From Sipunculus nudus (taxonomy: Eukaryota; Annelida; Sipuncula; Golfingiida; Sipunculidae), in assembly GCA_026874595.1 (NCBI GenBank), contig CM049314.1:37557229-37621228 (forward strand): a stretch of 64,000 nucleotides of DNA, in the 5' to 3' direction. Shown here piece after piece: positions 1 through 11,487 of this stretch (within the stretch, counting starts at the first letter, position 1; each line of letters opens with the position of its first letter). The notes beneath the pieces are model-generated. The model was not told the DNA's origin. It did no database searches and saw only the letters and a program-made list of their open reading frames with translations. A program made the position numbers and the translations under genes.

Positions 1-830
1 TTCTCTGTGGCGCCCTCTACCGGCATGGAATTTGTGCGAAGATACTTGGCAGTGCGATCACTGTCATCCTCACCTCGTAATCTCTTCGATGATTTACATA
101 AACCTGGGTTTTCTGTCGCATTTTGGCGCCAGTCACGTAAGACACCACTGTTCAGCATGTATGAATACTCCGGCGCGATACACCAGAAACCACCTTTGCC
201 GGATTTACAGTTGTCGCGAGGGATTTTCTTGAAACATTTCTTGAGAGACAAGTTGTGTCTTATCGCGTTATGCCAGTTTGGCTCAGCCATCTTGTAATAA
301 AGGAAATTGTCTGAAATCCACTGGTAGATAGCGGACAGTGTGATCATTTGGTTGGGGGTCTGTTTGATGGCCATACAGATCATGTTGGTATACGACAGCG
401 GCGGCTTGTCACCACGGATCTTGTACTGTCCAATATCTATCGGTCTGCTGGGCACTGGAAGCTGAACAGGTCTGAGCGGCTGGTGATGCTGGGCTGTCCT
501 GGCTGCTGGGAGAAGACTCTTGACTGTCTGATAGTTGGATTCACTCAACGGAGTTACTCCAGTAGTTACTCCACCGTTAATTGGCGTTTGTTTACTGAAC
601 TGGTTATTGTTGGGTGACGGAACAGCCAGTTGACTGAAGCTGAAGTTCTGCAGCCAGTCCAGGCTGGTGAGACTGCTGTCAAGTTCAGGTTCGGCTGAAC
701 TGCATGGATGCTTTTGCATCCAGTTCTGAAGAAGTTTATCAGCCAGAGCTTTACGTGTCAATTTTGATGAATTACCATGTTTCATAGTTCTTTCAGCCAT
801 TACGGTTTTCATAGTTGGCCGATGTTCCAT
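1..830 (-). CDS. FoxJ1-like forkhead transcription factor, copy A (3' part beyond window)
   Basis: The minus strand is open without a stop from an ATG at 828-830 to the window edge, about 276 codons. The translation parallels copy B (8582-10135) almost throughout: an N-terminal SLTSLDWLQNFSF motif, the spacer ending SRPIDIGQYKIRG, a forkhead domain with KPPLSY, the recognition helix WHNAIRHNLSL and the wing segment KGGFWCIAPEYSYML. The ATG at 830 was chosen because it aligns with the start of copy B; in-frame ATGs also occur at 812 and 800. No intron is seen. The SLTSLxWLQxFS motif before the forkhead is typical of FoxJ1, the regulator of motile-cilia genes, so a nuclear DNA-binding role is expected. 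Assignment to a divergent FoxJ1-like clade is from motif recall, not a tree. The C-terminal half lies outside the window. Confidence 0.85.
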   Translation of the reverse strand, partial: MEHRPTMKTVMAERTMKHGNSSKLTRKALADKLLQNWMQKHPCSSAEPELDSSLTSLDWLQNFSFSQLAVPSPNNNQFSKQTPINGGVTTGVTPLSESNYQTVKSLLPAARTAQHHQPLRPVQLPVPSRPIDIGQYKIRGDKPPLSYTNMICMAIKQTPNQMITLSAIYQWISDNFLYYKMAEPNWHNAIRHNLSLKKCFKKIPRDNCKSGKGGFWCIAPEYSYMLNSGVLRDWRQNATENPGLCKSSKRLRGEDDSDRTAKYLRTNSMPVEGATE

Positions 831-1300
831 GTCAACAATGTAGAATCTTATGATATTAGGAGTGTGTACTTTTAAACAGTTAACCTGAGGTATGGTGCAC
901 AGTTAAACACGAAGTGATTGAGTGGACCTGTGGTTTTCGGTCTTATATCCTTATTCGATCAGGCCGAGGTTGAGTCCGCACTTGTTTCTCGATAATGATA
1001 CTCATTACGATAATTAATAAAGACATTAACGCAAAGCAATGCAAGCGTGTCTGATCATGAGTAAAAGTCGTCCCAATTGGTCAGGTTGTGCAAGAGCGGG
1101 ACTGAACGGGGCTGGCGAGTCGTCACGCGTTAATTACTCTGACGGTATGTGCTTTGATGACGTGACGCTTCATTGAACAGGAGGAGCGGTCTATTCGCAC
1201 ATTAACTCCTATCACCGGGAAGCGAAGTGCTCATATCTGACGAATCTACACTTTCGCTTGTGCACACTTATCAAATTAAAGTACATTACCAGTCTCTTGA
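831..1300 (-). promoter_or_regulatory. Upstream region of FoxJ1-like copy A, inverted duplicate of the copy B promoter
   Basis: Read on the minus strand, this segment aligns with about 8190-8581 upstream of copy B. Shared blocks include GGATATAAG (941-950, a TATA-like element), the CATACCTCAGGTTAAC block near the start, GTCTTTATTAATTATCGTAA, and a TCACGTCA (one mismatch from a CRE) at 1158-1165. Conservation of noncoding sequence at a level comparable to the coding part suggests either a young duplication or selection on the promoter; the two cannot be separated by eye. Confidence 0.65.
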
Positions 1301-1821
1301 TGGCGTTTAATATCAAAGGGATTCATTATTAAAAACTTAACCGTCTGTATTTAGCGGTCCAGCACATGTATGAATTAAAAAAAAAAATGTACATATACCA
1401 TTGTCTGTGTGGTCTTACCTGACCCTTGCTGTTTTGAAATTCACCTGCATGATATATAAATACTTTAATTGGATTTATTTGGAGCATCTCGTTAAAACTA
1501 GGAACAACAGTTACGACAAACAATCGTTTACTTTCACGTATATGTAGATGAGGTCGCGATACACTCAGGACACACAGATGCGGTTGGTGTTAGCAGGGGG
1601 TGTGATAAATTATAACCATGGGAATATCAATGATTCTCCTTCATACAAATTCGAACCTGAACAATTCTTTAATTCAGTCATGATGATAAAATAATCATAA
1701 TCATGGTATTTTTATTATAGTTCTGATTATGATGACCATTATTATTATTAATAACCATTTTTATAATTATAATTATCTTATATTATTCACTATATTTTAT
1801 ATAATATATGTGCATGTCTTA

Positions 1822-1852
<31 letters not shown>

Positions 1853-2379
1853 CATGTATATTATTAATATAATACATTTACAAGTTTAATATATATTTAT
1901 ATTATTACCTTATTATAATTAATTCTCACTATGAATCATAATAGTAATAACAATAGTAATAATAATAATTATAACAATAACAATAATACTACTATTATTT
2001 TCATATGTTACATGATAATTGCTCTCGTATGCGAAGATTAATCCCACGGCAGAAAAGGACGGTGATTGCGATACTCCAGTTTGTATATATGAACTTGATA
2101 ATTCAGGTACTCAGAAAGTCCTATTTTTTTTCATTTAAAAGCACACCCCAGCCCACCTCCTCTCGTGTCTTCATGCAATTTCACTGTAATCTAATATAAC
2201 CTATTTTATTCTGGTTAAACCGAATGCCCTACAAAATTCTATTTCTCATCGGATGACATTTTACATACTACAAGTATATATTTTTATACCTTGTTAAAGC
2301 TGTCCCCAGCCCTTATAAATCCGTTTTACAGATACCTCTTCCAAAAAAGTATGAAGAAGGCAGATTATATATAAGCGCC

Positions 2380-2452
<73 letters not shown>

Positions 2453-3060
2453 CTTGTCTAACTAAACGTGTCTTATATAAAATTAATTGAGCATTCCAGT
2501 CATCATGTGGAAACTTGGGATGTCAGTCAAGAATGAGTTGAATAAAATACGGACCCAGATATATTTATTGGTATGCAGAAACAGGTCATGAGTTTACTCC
2601 TATATCTGTAGAGGTATGCGATCTCTGAGCGCTGTCTGTTACCACCACCAATTAAGGGACCTAAAGCCGGGCGTACATAATAACGCTGCGTTTGCTTACG
2701 TTTGCAATACGATGAAATTGCACACATAACGTCCACCTATACAGTTATGTGATCATGGTGTTATTTGGAAGGTTGTAACAAAGATGCAACAGAAAGAACA
2801 TGTATTAAACATTTTAACGCAACGCAGAAAGAAAATTCGAGGTTGCAAACACCCTGTTCTCAAATAAGCTCTGCGTAAGATATTGCACACATAACGTTAC
2901 GCCATAGACGTAACGCAGAAGTGGCGTTTATGTACACCCATAACGTTTTTCCGTTGTCTGTCGGTTTTTATTTTATATTTTGTCTGACAGCAAAGTTACG
3001 CAAAAACTGATGAAAATATTTCTTCAAGGGATCAATATGAGTCAGAGAAAAACCCATACA
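1301..3060. other. AT-rich intergenic DNA
   Basis: No gene is supported here. It contains imperfect AT-rich palindromic sequence (about 1680-2000), a pure (AT)n run at 2385-2457 and dispersed ACGTAACG-type words at 2700-2950. The short open frames have no recognisable protein signal. Confidence 0.5.
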
Positions 3061-3064
3061 ACTT

Positions 3065-3757
3065 TGTCTTGGGACAGCTAGGTTTATTTTGACTTGGGAC
3101 AACTAGGATTATTTTGTCTTGGGAGAACTAAGATTATTAATATAGTCTTGGAACAACTATGATTACTTTTCTTGGGACAACTAGGATTATTTTGTCTTGG
3201 GACAACTATAAGATAATTTCTATAATCTTGGGACAACTAGGATTATTTTGTCTTTGGACAACTAGGATTATTTTGTCTTTGGACAACTTGGATTATTTTT
3301 CTTGGGATAAATATGATTACTTTGTCTTGGGACAACTAGGATTATTTTGTCTTGGGAAAACTAAGATCATTTTGTCTTGGGACAACTAGGATTATTTTAT
3401 CTTGGGAAAACTAGGATTATTTTGTCTTGGGACAACTAGGATTATTTTGTCTTGGGAAAACTAAGATTATTGTGTCTTTGGACAACTGGGGTTATTTTGT
3501 CTTGGGAAAACTAAGATTATTTTGTCTTGGGACAACTAGGATTATTTTGTCTCGGGAAAACAAAAATTATTTTGTCTTGGGACAACTAGGATTATTTTGT
3601 CTTGGGAAAACTAAGATCATTTTGTCTTGGAACAACTAGGATTATTTTTTCTTGGGAATACTAGGATTATTTTGTCTTGGGACAACTAGGATTATTTTTT
3701 CTTGGGAAAACTAAGATTATTGTGACTTTGGACGACTAGGATTATTTTTTCTTGGCG
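3065..3757. repeat. 25-bp minisatellite array (about 27 units)
   Basis: The unit is close to TCTTGGGACAACTAGGATTATTTTG (shown here only as a consensus; 25 bp), repeated with point changes such as GGGACAAC/GGGAAAAC and CTAGGATTA/CTAAGATTA. Because 25 is not a multiple of three, the three frames run in succession and give spurious open frames rich in LGQLGLF and LSWDN. No flanking inverted repeat was noticed. Confidence 0.9.
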
Positions 3758-5186
3758 GTGGTATGCGCTGCAGGTGTGGAAGTGCAGTCATCTCAAATGG
3801 TGATGATACTTGTGTTGGGCAGATCGCCCTAAATTAGCTTTTCAGATGCACTTTACTTATATAGGTTGAGGGGGGGGGGGGGGGGCATGTCAAGTAACAA
3901 TGAGAGGAGGTTGCACCCAAGGGGTTGAACGTATATAGGAGTTGTTGTCCAATATTGCACTCTCTTTTTCTAAATGAAAAAGAAGTAAAATTAAAATTTC
4001 CAACATGTAATCTTAATATCAAGGTAAATAATCAACGCAAATTGCAGAATAGTATCTTTGAAAAAAAAAATGTTCATTGTATATGACTGCGCAGTATCTA
4101 ATCAACCGTTCGTTGTTGTATGATAACAATATGAGAGTCAGAACGTCAAGCATGTTGTTCAAAACTTAAATAATATATGGTCAAATTTCATATTTAAACA
4201 GGAAAGACGCGCTAGAGGGAATCCCGGTTTTGGGATATTGTAAAATATTTTTAATGGCCCATTAAGAAGTATACTTAAAAATAGTGTATTTTTCAAAAGT
4301 ATAATGTTTATAATGATATTAAAATACCGTAGGATAATTTAAAAATGCATATATCATCAGCTAAAATACTGCAACAGGTTTAAAATTATATTCACGTAAA
4401 TAATTTGGGTCTTATATTAAATAAGGTATAAACACAGTTCAAATGAGACTTGGGCGTACTGAAAATTCTATTTATATGGTGGGTTACCTGGTCACTATTA
4501 TTGCAACATTTTTATTCGCGTGTGGACTTGTAAAATGGTATATATTTTCAAAAGGTAATGGATGCACATCCCAGCAATGAAAACAAAAATAAAGGGCTTT
4601 CTGATATAAACTGATAGGGCTTGTACGTATACTTTTCCGTTTGGGTACGTAAGTTGGTATATCTGCCGCTGTATATACACCCCTGCCCCTACAATTGTCG
4701 CGAAAACTAATACTCTATGCGGATAAAAACCAGTTTCGAGCAGGCTCAGACGTGAGTTACGTTAAATTAACCTATATGTGGTCCAAAACATGCATTATTT
4801 CTCTTAGCATGCCCTTCGGGTGACATGTTGATGTAAGAGATTAACACGGAGTCGAAACAAGACTTTTTAATCCGATCACAAGGTTGAATGCACATGTACC
4901 AAAATATAATCACCATCACCTCCTTTATCCTTTCAATAACCACAGCATGTACTCTGCTTGACATTAAATGGTACTTTGGGGTATTAAGAGTGAGGGGAAA
5001 TTAATAGCAAGCATAATACACGATCACACACGAGGCACTCAAGAATTAAGTTCAGAATATACTTAACATTATTCATGCAATCTGCCATCTGACCATTCAA
5101 TCCAGCAACCCGAAAGTCTTACGCCATCAGTCGACCTGGTTAAGATTATAATTGGATATATTATATCCTTTCTTTCTACCTACATA

Positions 5187-5234
<48 letters not shown>

Positions 5235-5997
5235 TTTAATGATGATGATAATTATAATAATAAGAATAATAATAACAGCAATTATTATTAATATCTATTC
5301 ATTCATTATAACTATTATTATTCTTTTATGATAATTATTTTTATTATTATTATTATTAGTAGTAGTAGTAGTAGTAATAGAAGTAATAGTAGTATTATTA
5401 TAATCATTATTGTTACCTGTATTATTTTTACATATAATAAACTATAAGACGTGCACCATAACATCTTCAATTGTTGTACTTATGATAGTTTAAATCCATG
5501 TGTTAACTATTCAGTTTGATTCTGACCATTTCGTAGAACAAGATCTTTTCGGGAAAAAACGGATACAAGCTTTATTATATTTTAATGATGGTAAAATTAT
5601 CTTCATTCAGAAAAATAAAAGAACCTATATATACATCACCACTCTCTTAATACAATTCTGGCGAGGTAAAATGTCCGATAAATCAATAAAATTATAAAAT
5701 ATAAAGAATTAGAGCTCCATCTATATATATATATATATCAAACAGGACCAAAGATTGATTATCATATAAAGAAATTTATATAATGTAACCATGTTACAGT
5801 AGAGAGTTAAAGGGAAAACTTTTTATGACATTATAATTATTCATATTAATTATTATATCAATTAACAATTTACTTATCAAATAGTACATAACATTTTTTC
5901 ATATGTAATAAGCACCTGTTCTCAAATTAAAAAAAAAACAAATTTAATCAGTTAGAATCACAAATGTACGACGCAAAAGTAGCACAAAAATGGGTTA
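3758..5997. other. Intergenic DNA with G-run and AAT microsatellite
   Basis: No gene is supported. A G homopolymer lies near 3869-3886, and an (AAT)n run with a degenerate ATT/AGT mirror lies at about 5187-5420. The short open frames lack protein-like composition. Confidence 0.5.
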
Positions 5998-6070
5998 AAC
6001 TGTAGTGTAGTGGTTAAGGTCTTGGACTTGGGAGCGGAAGGTTCCTGTGTCGAGCCCGCCCGAGCATCAA
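5998..6070 (+). repeat. tRNA-derived SINE head (degenerate)
   Basis: TAGTGTAGTGGTTAAGG at about 6003-6019 matches a pol III A-box-like start. About 30 bases on, GGTTCCTGTGTCGAGCCC resembles a B box (GGTTCGAxxCC) with a small insertion. The spacing suits a tRNA-derived SINE head rather than a working tRNA, since no paired acceptor stem is evident. The body of the SINE was not delimited. Confidence 0.45.
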
Positions 6071-7600
6071 ATGTACAATGGTGAATAATCGTGATAAAAC
6101 CTCAGCTATCGTCGCTATTATATCTAACAAGTCATGACTTCTGCATGGAAGTATTGCTGGTCAGAACAGAACAGAAGTTTATTCATGAAAAAGGCCTCAG
6201 GACCAAAGTTCTAGACGTTTCAATAATAATTCAATCAAATAATTACATATAGATATAACGTTAAGTAGCAGTCTAATATTAATACTGCATGGCTTAGTAC
6301 ACAATGTTCCCATATTTTCCATCATCAGTGAGTATAAAACACATACATGTAATATAACCATCTATTAATCTTCGTCTCCTAAAATAAAAAGAATTATATA
6401 CATATACGGCAACATTTATTATTTCAAAATGATTTTCTAAGTTGAAAAATTAAATAACAGTTTGTTCACTTTGAAAATGTAAGTCTTGTCTGAAGTATTT
6501 TAACCTCAGATCATTATAAATTTACATTCTTGCATAAAGTGAGTTTCATCCTCAACAAATTTGTATCTATTATTTTAATAGTATTTATAGATTCTTCCAT
6601 TACGAGGTATATAAGTATGACGACCATTTCTATAGAAAAATTGCTGGTATTTAAAACCAGAAAACCCAGAAAGCTTAATAATGTTAAAATATCTTATTCA
6701 TAATACAATAGTCATCATCGTTCTCTGGACAGTGTTTTCAACAGGTCATGGGTCTATAGTGACTTAGTTGTCACACCAGTGATTCTGTATGATCAGTCCG
6801 TCTCGCGAGTCTACGGGCATTGGCCAAGGTGACAGTCGCTGAATCTGTTTTTAACGTGTATCGCTCCATCATCGACAAACTGTCCGGTCTATCGCGGGGT
6901 GTTTATATATCATCGGGGGAGAGAGGCACTCGAACCATGTGCAGTTATGCATGTGAATACACACATATAGGTTGATTGTTGTTATTTTAGTTATAAGCCC
7001 ATTGACAAGGAGTAAATAACACTTTGCTCTATTTTTCTAATTATGATCTTTATTTGCATTTGTATACTATTTCAAAGAAAAATATAAAAATTTGTAGAAT
7101 ATTTTAGAATTTTCTTTTTCATATGAAATAAATAACTATAAAAAACAAATTTAAATTCATTCCTCATTCAAAGTGCAGAATTTCAACTAGAGGTATGAGG
7201 TGAAAAGAAAAAAAAAAAAAAAAAACAGAAAGACAGAACGGGCAAATTTTCGTTGGATAAACCTAGGTGTTTTACTGAACCGAAAGCATGAACATCACTT
7301 GTAATTCGAAATTATATTAAGATAAATTCTCGATTATCCATTTTTCCACAGTGAATATTACACAATTAATTGAAATGTAAAATTTCATTGTTAAAATACA
7401 CATGGTATGATAAACAGATATACATATTAGATGAATAGCCATAAAATATTATTCTGAACAAAATTTTGATTAAAAAGATATTCGAACGGAACAATCGGGG
7501 TAATATTTCATATAAAATTTCATATGAATATACTCGTAAACACATCAGTGAAGGCCTCATCTGTGGACATATTCCGTTTCATATGATCAACCTCTTTAAC
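6071..7600. other. Intergenic DNA with a possible retroelement tail
   Basis: At about 6155-6180 the minus strand reads an AATAAA-like signal followed by short GTTCT repeats, the type of tail seen at LINE 3' ends. The rest is AT-rich without a supported gene. Confidence 0.3.
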
Positions 7601-7604
7601 GACA

Positions 7605-7790
7605 ATTAAGGTTGTTAAGAATGTGCATGTTTAATGAAACGTGACGTCATCAAAACATATACCGCACCAGTAATTATTGAGGGACGGCCTATCCTCTCCG
7701 AAACTGGTGGTATATGCATGGTCAACCTCATCGAAAGACTTTTCAAATTACTCATGATAAGACACACATAGCCAGAGACTTTTTAAAAAT
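7605..7790 (+). promoter_or_regulatory. Third promoter-like fragment of the Fox pair, with CRE
   Basis: The segment shares, in the same order and orientation, several blocks with the copy B upstream region at about 8195-8370: ATTAAtG-AAacGTGACGTCAT (perfect CRE TGACGTCA at 7642-7649), an AYACCGCACC word, AGTAATTA, a GACGRYCYWTCCTCT word, GGTCAACYT and ACTCATGATmAGACACAC. No forkhead coding sequence follows before copy B's own upstream block begins. It is therefore an orphan promoter duplicate or a tandemly duplicated enhancer. Confidence 0.5.
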
Positions 7791-8189
7791 GATTACAATG
7801 ATGACGGTCATTATTATTATTTTCGTAGTTCTATGATACTTATCGACAAAAGGGTCATTTATTTGACCGTTTGAATAGAGATAATCATTTTTAGTTTTGA
7901 TAAATTAGCTCTTACTGGTCTTCACCTATACAAAAATGACATGGTGTTTTGCGATGAATCCCACAAACTAGTAATAATCCGATGATGTGAGCTCATAGTA
8001 AGAGTACAATTACTTCTCAGGTTTTTTTTAAAAACGTCAAATATGTATGTAACATATTAATGGTATGATATCCAACGAGGCAATGATTGATACTCATGTC
8101 TCATTTAAACACACATCTAAGAGACCGGTAATTTACTTTAATTTGATAAGTTTGCAAGGTACAACAAGAAGGTCTGTAAAATATGAGCA

Positions 8190-8581
8190 GAGCGATGATA
8201 AGAGTTAATGTACGGGATACTAGTATACCGCTCTTGATTAATGAAGTGTGACGTCATATAGGCTCGCACCGTGAGAGTAATTAACGCCTGACGATCCTCT
8301 AGACCCAGGCGGTACAACGCGTGATCAACTTGACCAACGGGGAGACGTTTACTCACGATCAGACACGCCTGCACTGCCTTGCGTTAAAGTCTTTATTAAT
8401 TATCGTAACGAGTATCACTGTTCAAGAACAAGTGCGGGCGCAGACAAAGCCCGTACCAATAAGGATATAAGGCGGAAAACCTCGGGTCCACCCATTCACT
8501 TGGTGTTCGTCTGTGCATCATACCTCAAGTTAACAGTTTCATACTACATACTCTTAATATCAAATCAGGCTACCGTTTTTC
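8190..8581 (+). promoter_or_regulatory. Promoter region of FoxJ1-like copy B
   Basis: It contains a perfect CRE palindrome TGACGTCA at 8249-8256, the GGATATAAGG TATA-like element at about 8463-8472, and blocks shared in inverted orientation with 831-1300. The TATA-like element lies about 110 bp before the ATG. Function is inferred from position and from conservation between the two copies. Confidence 0.6.
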
Positions 8582-10135
8582 ATGGAAAATCGACAAATAA
8601 TGACAACTAAAAGAGCTGAGCAACAGGGGAATTTATCACAATGGACACGTAAAGCTCTGGCTGAAAAGCTTCAACGTAACTGGATGCAAAAGTATCCCTG
8701 CAGTAAAGTTGAACCTGAGCTGGACAGCAGTCTCACCAGTCTTGACTGGCTGCAGAACTTTAGCTTCAACCAAAAGGCTCTTCCGCCACAAACCAACTAC
8801 CAATGCAGCAAAAACACGCCAATGAAATATGGAGTAACTACTGGACTGCAACCGCTGAATGAAATAAGCAAACAAACAGTTCAAAGTCTTCTCCCAGCAG
8901 CCAAGACAGCCCAGCATCATCATCCGCTGAGACCTGTACAGCTTCCAGTGCCCAGCAGACCGATAGATATTGGCCAGTACAAGATCCGTGGTGACAAGCC
9001 GCCGCTGTCCTACAACAACCTGATCTGCATGGCCATCAAACAGAGCCCCAACCAAATGATCACATTGTCCGCTATCTACCAGTGGATTTCAGACAATTTC
9101 CTGTATTACAAGATGACAAGCCCGGCCTGGCATAACGCGATAAGACACAACTTGTCTCTCAAGAAATGTTTCAAGAAAATTCCTCGCGACAACTGTAAAT
9201 CCAGTAAAGGTAGTTTCTGGTGTATCGCGCCTGAATATTCCTACATGCTTAACACTGGTGTTTTACGTGACTTGCGCTCAAATGTGATAGAAAACCAAGG
9301 TTTGTGTAAATCCATAAAGAGGCTACGAGGTGAAGATGACGGCGATCGCGCTGCTAAGTATCTTCGCACAAATCTAGTGCCAGTAGGTGGCGTTCCACAG
9401 AGAAAAACTGATGGTCGCGTGCTCACTTTAGATGATGATACAGACAAAGAAAATGGAATGCAGTTCGACTCCATATTGTCCCAAGCGATCGACATTGCTG
9501 GTATAAACATGAAAACGATAGATCCCATCAAGGTTGAAGAGGACACTACAGAGAAATCTAGTCATAACACAGAGCAGCACCCAAAGACTGAAGAGGAGAG
9601 CGCCACCTGTCTACCAAAGGACACAGAATTATCACAGTCACCTGCAGCTGACGACAGCGTCCTCACACCGCCTCCATCAGACTCCGACAGCTCATTTGAT
9701 GAATGGCTAAGCACGTATAGTCAGAATGTCGGACACGATGACAGTTCTGATAAGTCTAAAGGAGAACAACTGAACAACAGCTCCATCCTAACGCCACCAC
9801 CATCAGTAACCAACTCAGACATCTCATTTGACGACCTAATAAGTGCACACTTTGGTGACATCGATCTCGACGCTCCCTTGGATTTTTCTCATATATACAA
9901 ACAAGACCTATCTGTACATGGAACCGGGCTATGGACACCGCAGACGGACAAAGATACGGACAGAGCTTCAAGTGAAGAATTACCATTGGAGAAAATTTCT
10001 CGCAGAGAACTGCAAACCCCGCCACCAATTACATCACATGACGAAACCGCTCAGCACCCGTGGACAGACAACCTGGTCAGTGCTAGTTACATTGTTCCCG
10101 GACCATTCATCGATATGGATAAGTTATTTGCATAA
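8582..10135 (+). CDS. FoxJ1-like forkhead transcription factor, copy B (complete, intronless)
   Basis: One uninterrupted frame encodes 517 residues. An N-terminal DSSLTSLDWLQNFSF motif (about 48-62) resembles the motif that precedes the forkhead in FoxJ1 proteins. The forkhead domain spans about 138-223, with KPPLSYNNLICMAI, ITLSAIYQWISDNF, the recognition helix WHNAIRHNLSL (183-193) and KGSFWCIAPEYSYML. A basic stretch (KRLRG) follows as a likely nuclear signal. The tail is acidic and Ser/Thr-rich, with a KEN box-like DKEN (288-291) and repeated TPPP motifs near 362, 404 and 479; two sit in a duplicated module (LTPPPS...SFDEWL / LTPPPS...SFDDLI) that looks like an activation region. The forkhead is divergent (IAPEY where FoxJ1 has IDPQY). 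The lack of introns and a near-copy in inverted orientation suggest a lineage-specific expansion. FoxJ1-like is the best family call; exact orthology is untested. Confidence 0.9.
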   Translation: MENRQIMTTKRAEQQGNLSQWTRKALAEKLQRNWMQKYPCSKVEPELDSSLTSLDWLQNFSFNQKALPPQTNYQCSKNTPMKYGVTTGLQPLNEISKQTVQSLLPAAKTAQHHHPLRPVQLPVPSRPIDIGQYKIRGDKPPLSYNNLICMAIKQSPNQMITLSAIYQWISDNFLYYKMTSPAWHNAIRHNLSLKKCFKKIPRDNCKSSKGSFWCIAPEYSYMLNTGVLRDLRSNVIENQGLCKSIKRLRGEDDGDRAAKYLRTNLVPVGGVPQRKTDGRVLTLDDDTDKENGMQFDSILSQAIDIAGINMKTIDPIKVEEDTTEKSSHNTEQHPKTEEESATCLPKDTELSQSPAADDSVLTPPPSDSDSSFDEWLSTYSQNVGHDDSSDKSKGEQLNNSSILTPPPSVTNSDISFDDLISAHFGDIDLDAPLDFSHIYKQDLSVHGTGLWTPQTDKDTDRASSEELPLEKISRRELQTPPPITSHDETAQHPWTDNLVSASYIVPGPFIDMDKLFA

Positions 10136-10345
10136 TTTCACCTATAATGCGAACCGTCGTTTGCATGAACGCTTACATAACTGCAAAAGTGACAATATTA
10201 TGGTGCTTTTCACTTTCATTTCATGACAGTATGTTATTTTTTACTTTCATATTTACATAATGAAGATATTTTAATTTGTGAGAGAAGTGATAAGAAATGT
10301 TTTATGATTTGCATATGGGTTATTACGTGTAAATAAATTCTTCCT
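10136..10345 (+). terminator. 3' UTR and polyadenylation signal of FoxJ1-like copy B
   Basis: AATAAA at 10332-10337 lies about 200 bp after the stop codon. It is the first canonical signal downstream and is followed by a T-rich stretch. Confidence 0.55.
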
Positions 10346-10639
10346 AGATATATTTGCACTTTCTGTCTTTATTTAAATTATTGTGTCAGTATGCTTATGG
10401 TGTGCATAAAATGAATAACAACACGCATTTTTTCCATGTCAAGAACACAATTGTTCTTTCAATCTGCACCAGTTCCATGCACGCGAAATTTTCATTCACA
10501 GTTTAATTCCATGTCCCCTGTACATCCAAATTAAACTTAGGGTTTTCTCACTCCGACGTAAGAGTCAGCCCAGACGTCAGAGTGCTAGTATTTTTAAATC
10601 GAACATAGCTCTATAATGTCGAAACCTCGAAATAAAAGC

Positions 10640-10734
<95 letters not shown>

Positions 10735-11415
10735 TACGCAGCAAACTATCGGTGGCAGGGCCAATTGGCCGATCTCGCTACGGCCACCTTCCTGAGGATT
10801 AAATTCTTAATTATAATCCTAATAATTATTAACATATTAATAGTTCTGTCGTGTTTCGTGGAGGGCATTTGAGCCATGCTTGAAGACAAACAGAGGGCTA
10901 TTTCAACATCATCAAAATAATTTCAACATCATAAATTATATAAGTCATTAACTATCTAAGTTTGCATTTGGTCACATGAGGGCGCTGCTCTCTGTCTCGA
11001 CTGCGTCCGAAGTTGAAAGCGCAGTGCTGGCCGCTTACTCTGACAGGCTTGTGACTTCTTAATCTTTTAAATCTGGTCCGTATTTGGCAGGCATCGATGT
11101 TTATCCAAATATTCTCCACCCGACTGTAAGGCATATCCATATCTTGATTTTCGCTATCACTATTCCCTGAGAAATAACACAGTCAACTTAACACTTCCTT
11201 TCTCTCATGTCCTATCACCTGCAGTCGTTTTTCAGATGAACGAACAGGTAGCCGAGAATTTCATTTGGCAGACCTATCGTCTCACTCTGTTGATTATTTC
11301 ATGGTTTTGCGGACCACATGTTTCTTATATGAAGTCTGTGTACAGACTGGTCAGATTATCAACAAATCTACTGTATCTATATTTGATTCAGGCTTCACAC
11401 ACAAACACCCATGCA

Positions 11416-11487
<72 letters not shown>

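Noticed and set aside
3159-3639. Two open frames rich in LGQLGLF
   Set aside because: Translation of the 25-bp minisatellite; period is not a multiple of three.
8636-9055. 139-codon minus-strand open frame inside the Fox gene
   Set aside because: Antisense shadow of the forkhead coding sequence; the similar frame at 348-617 is the shadow of copy A.
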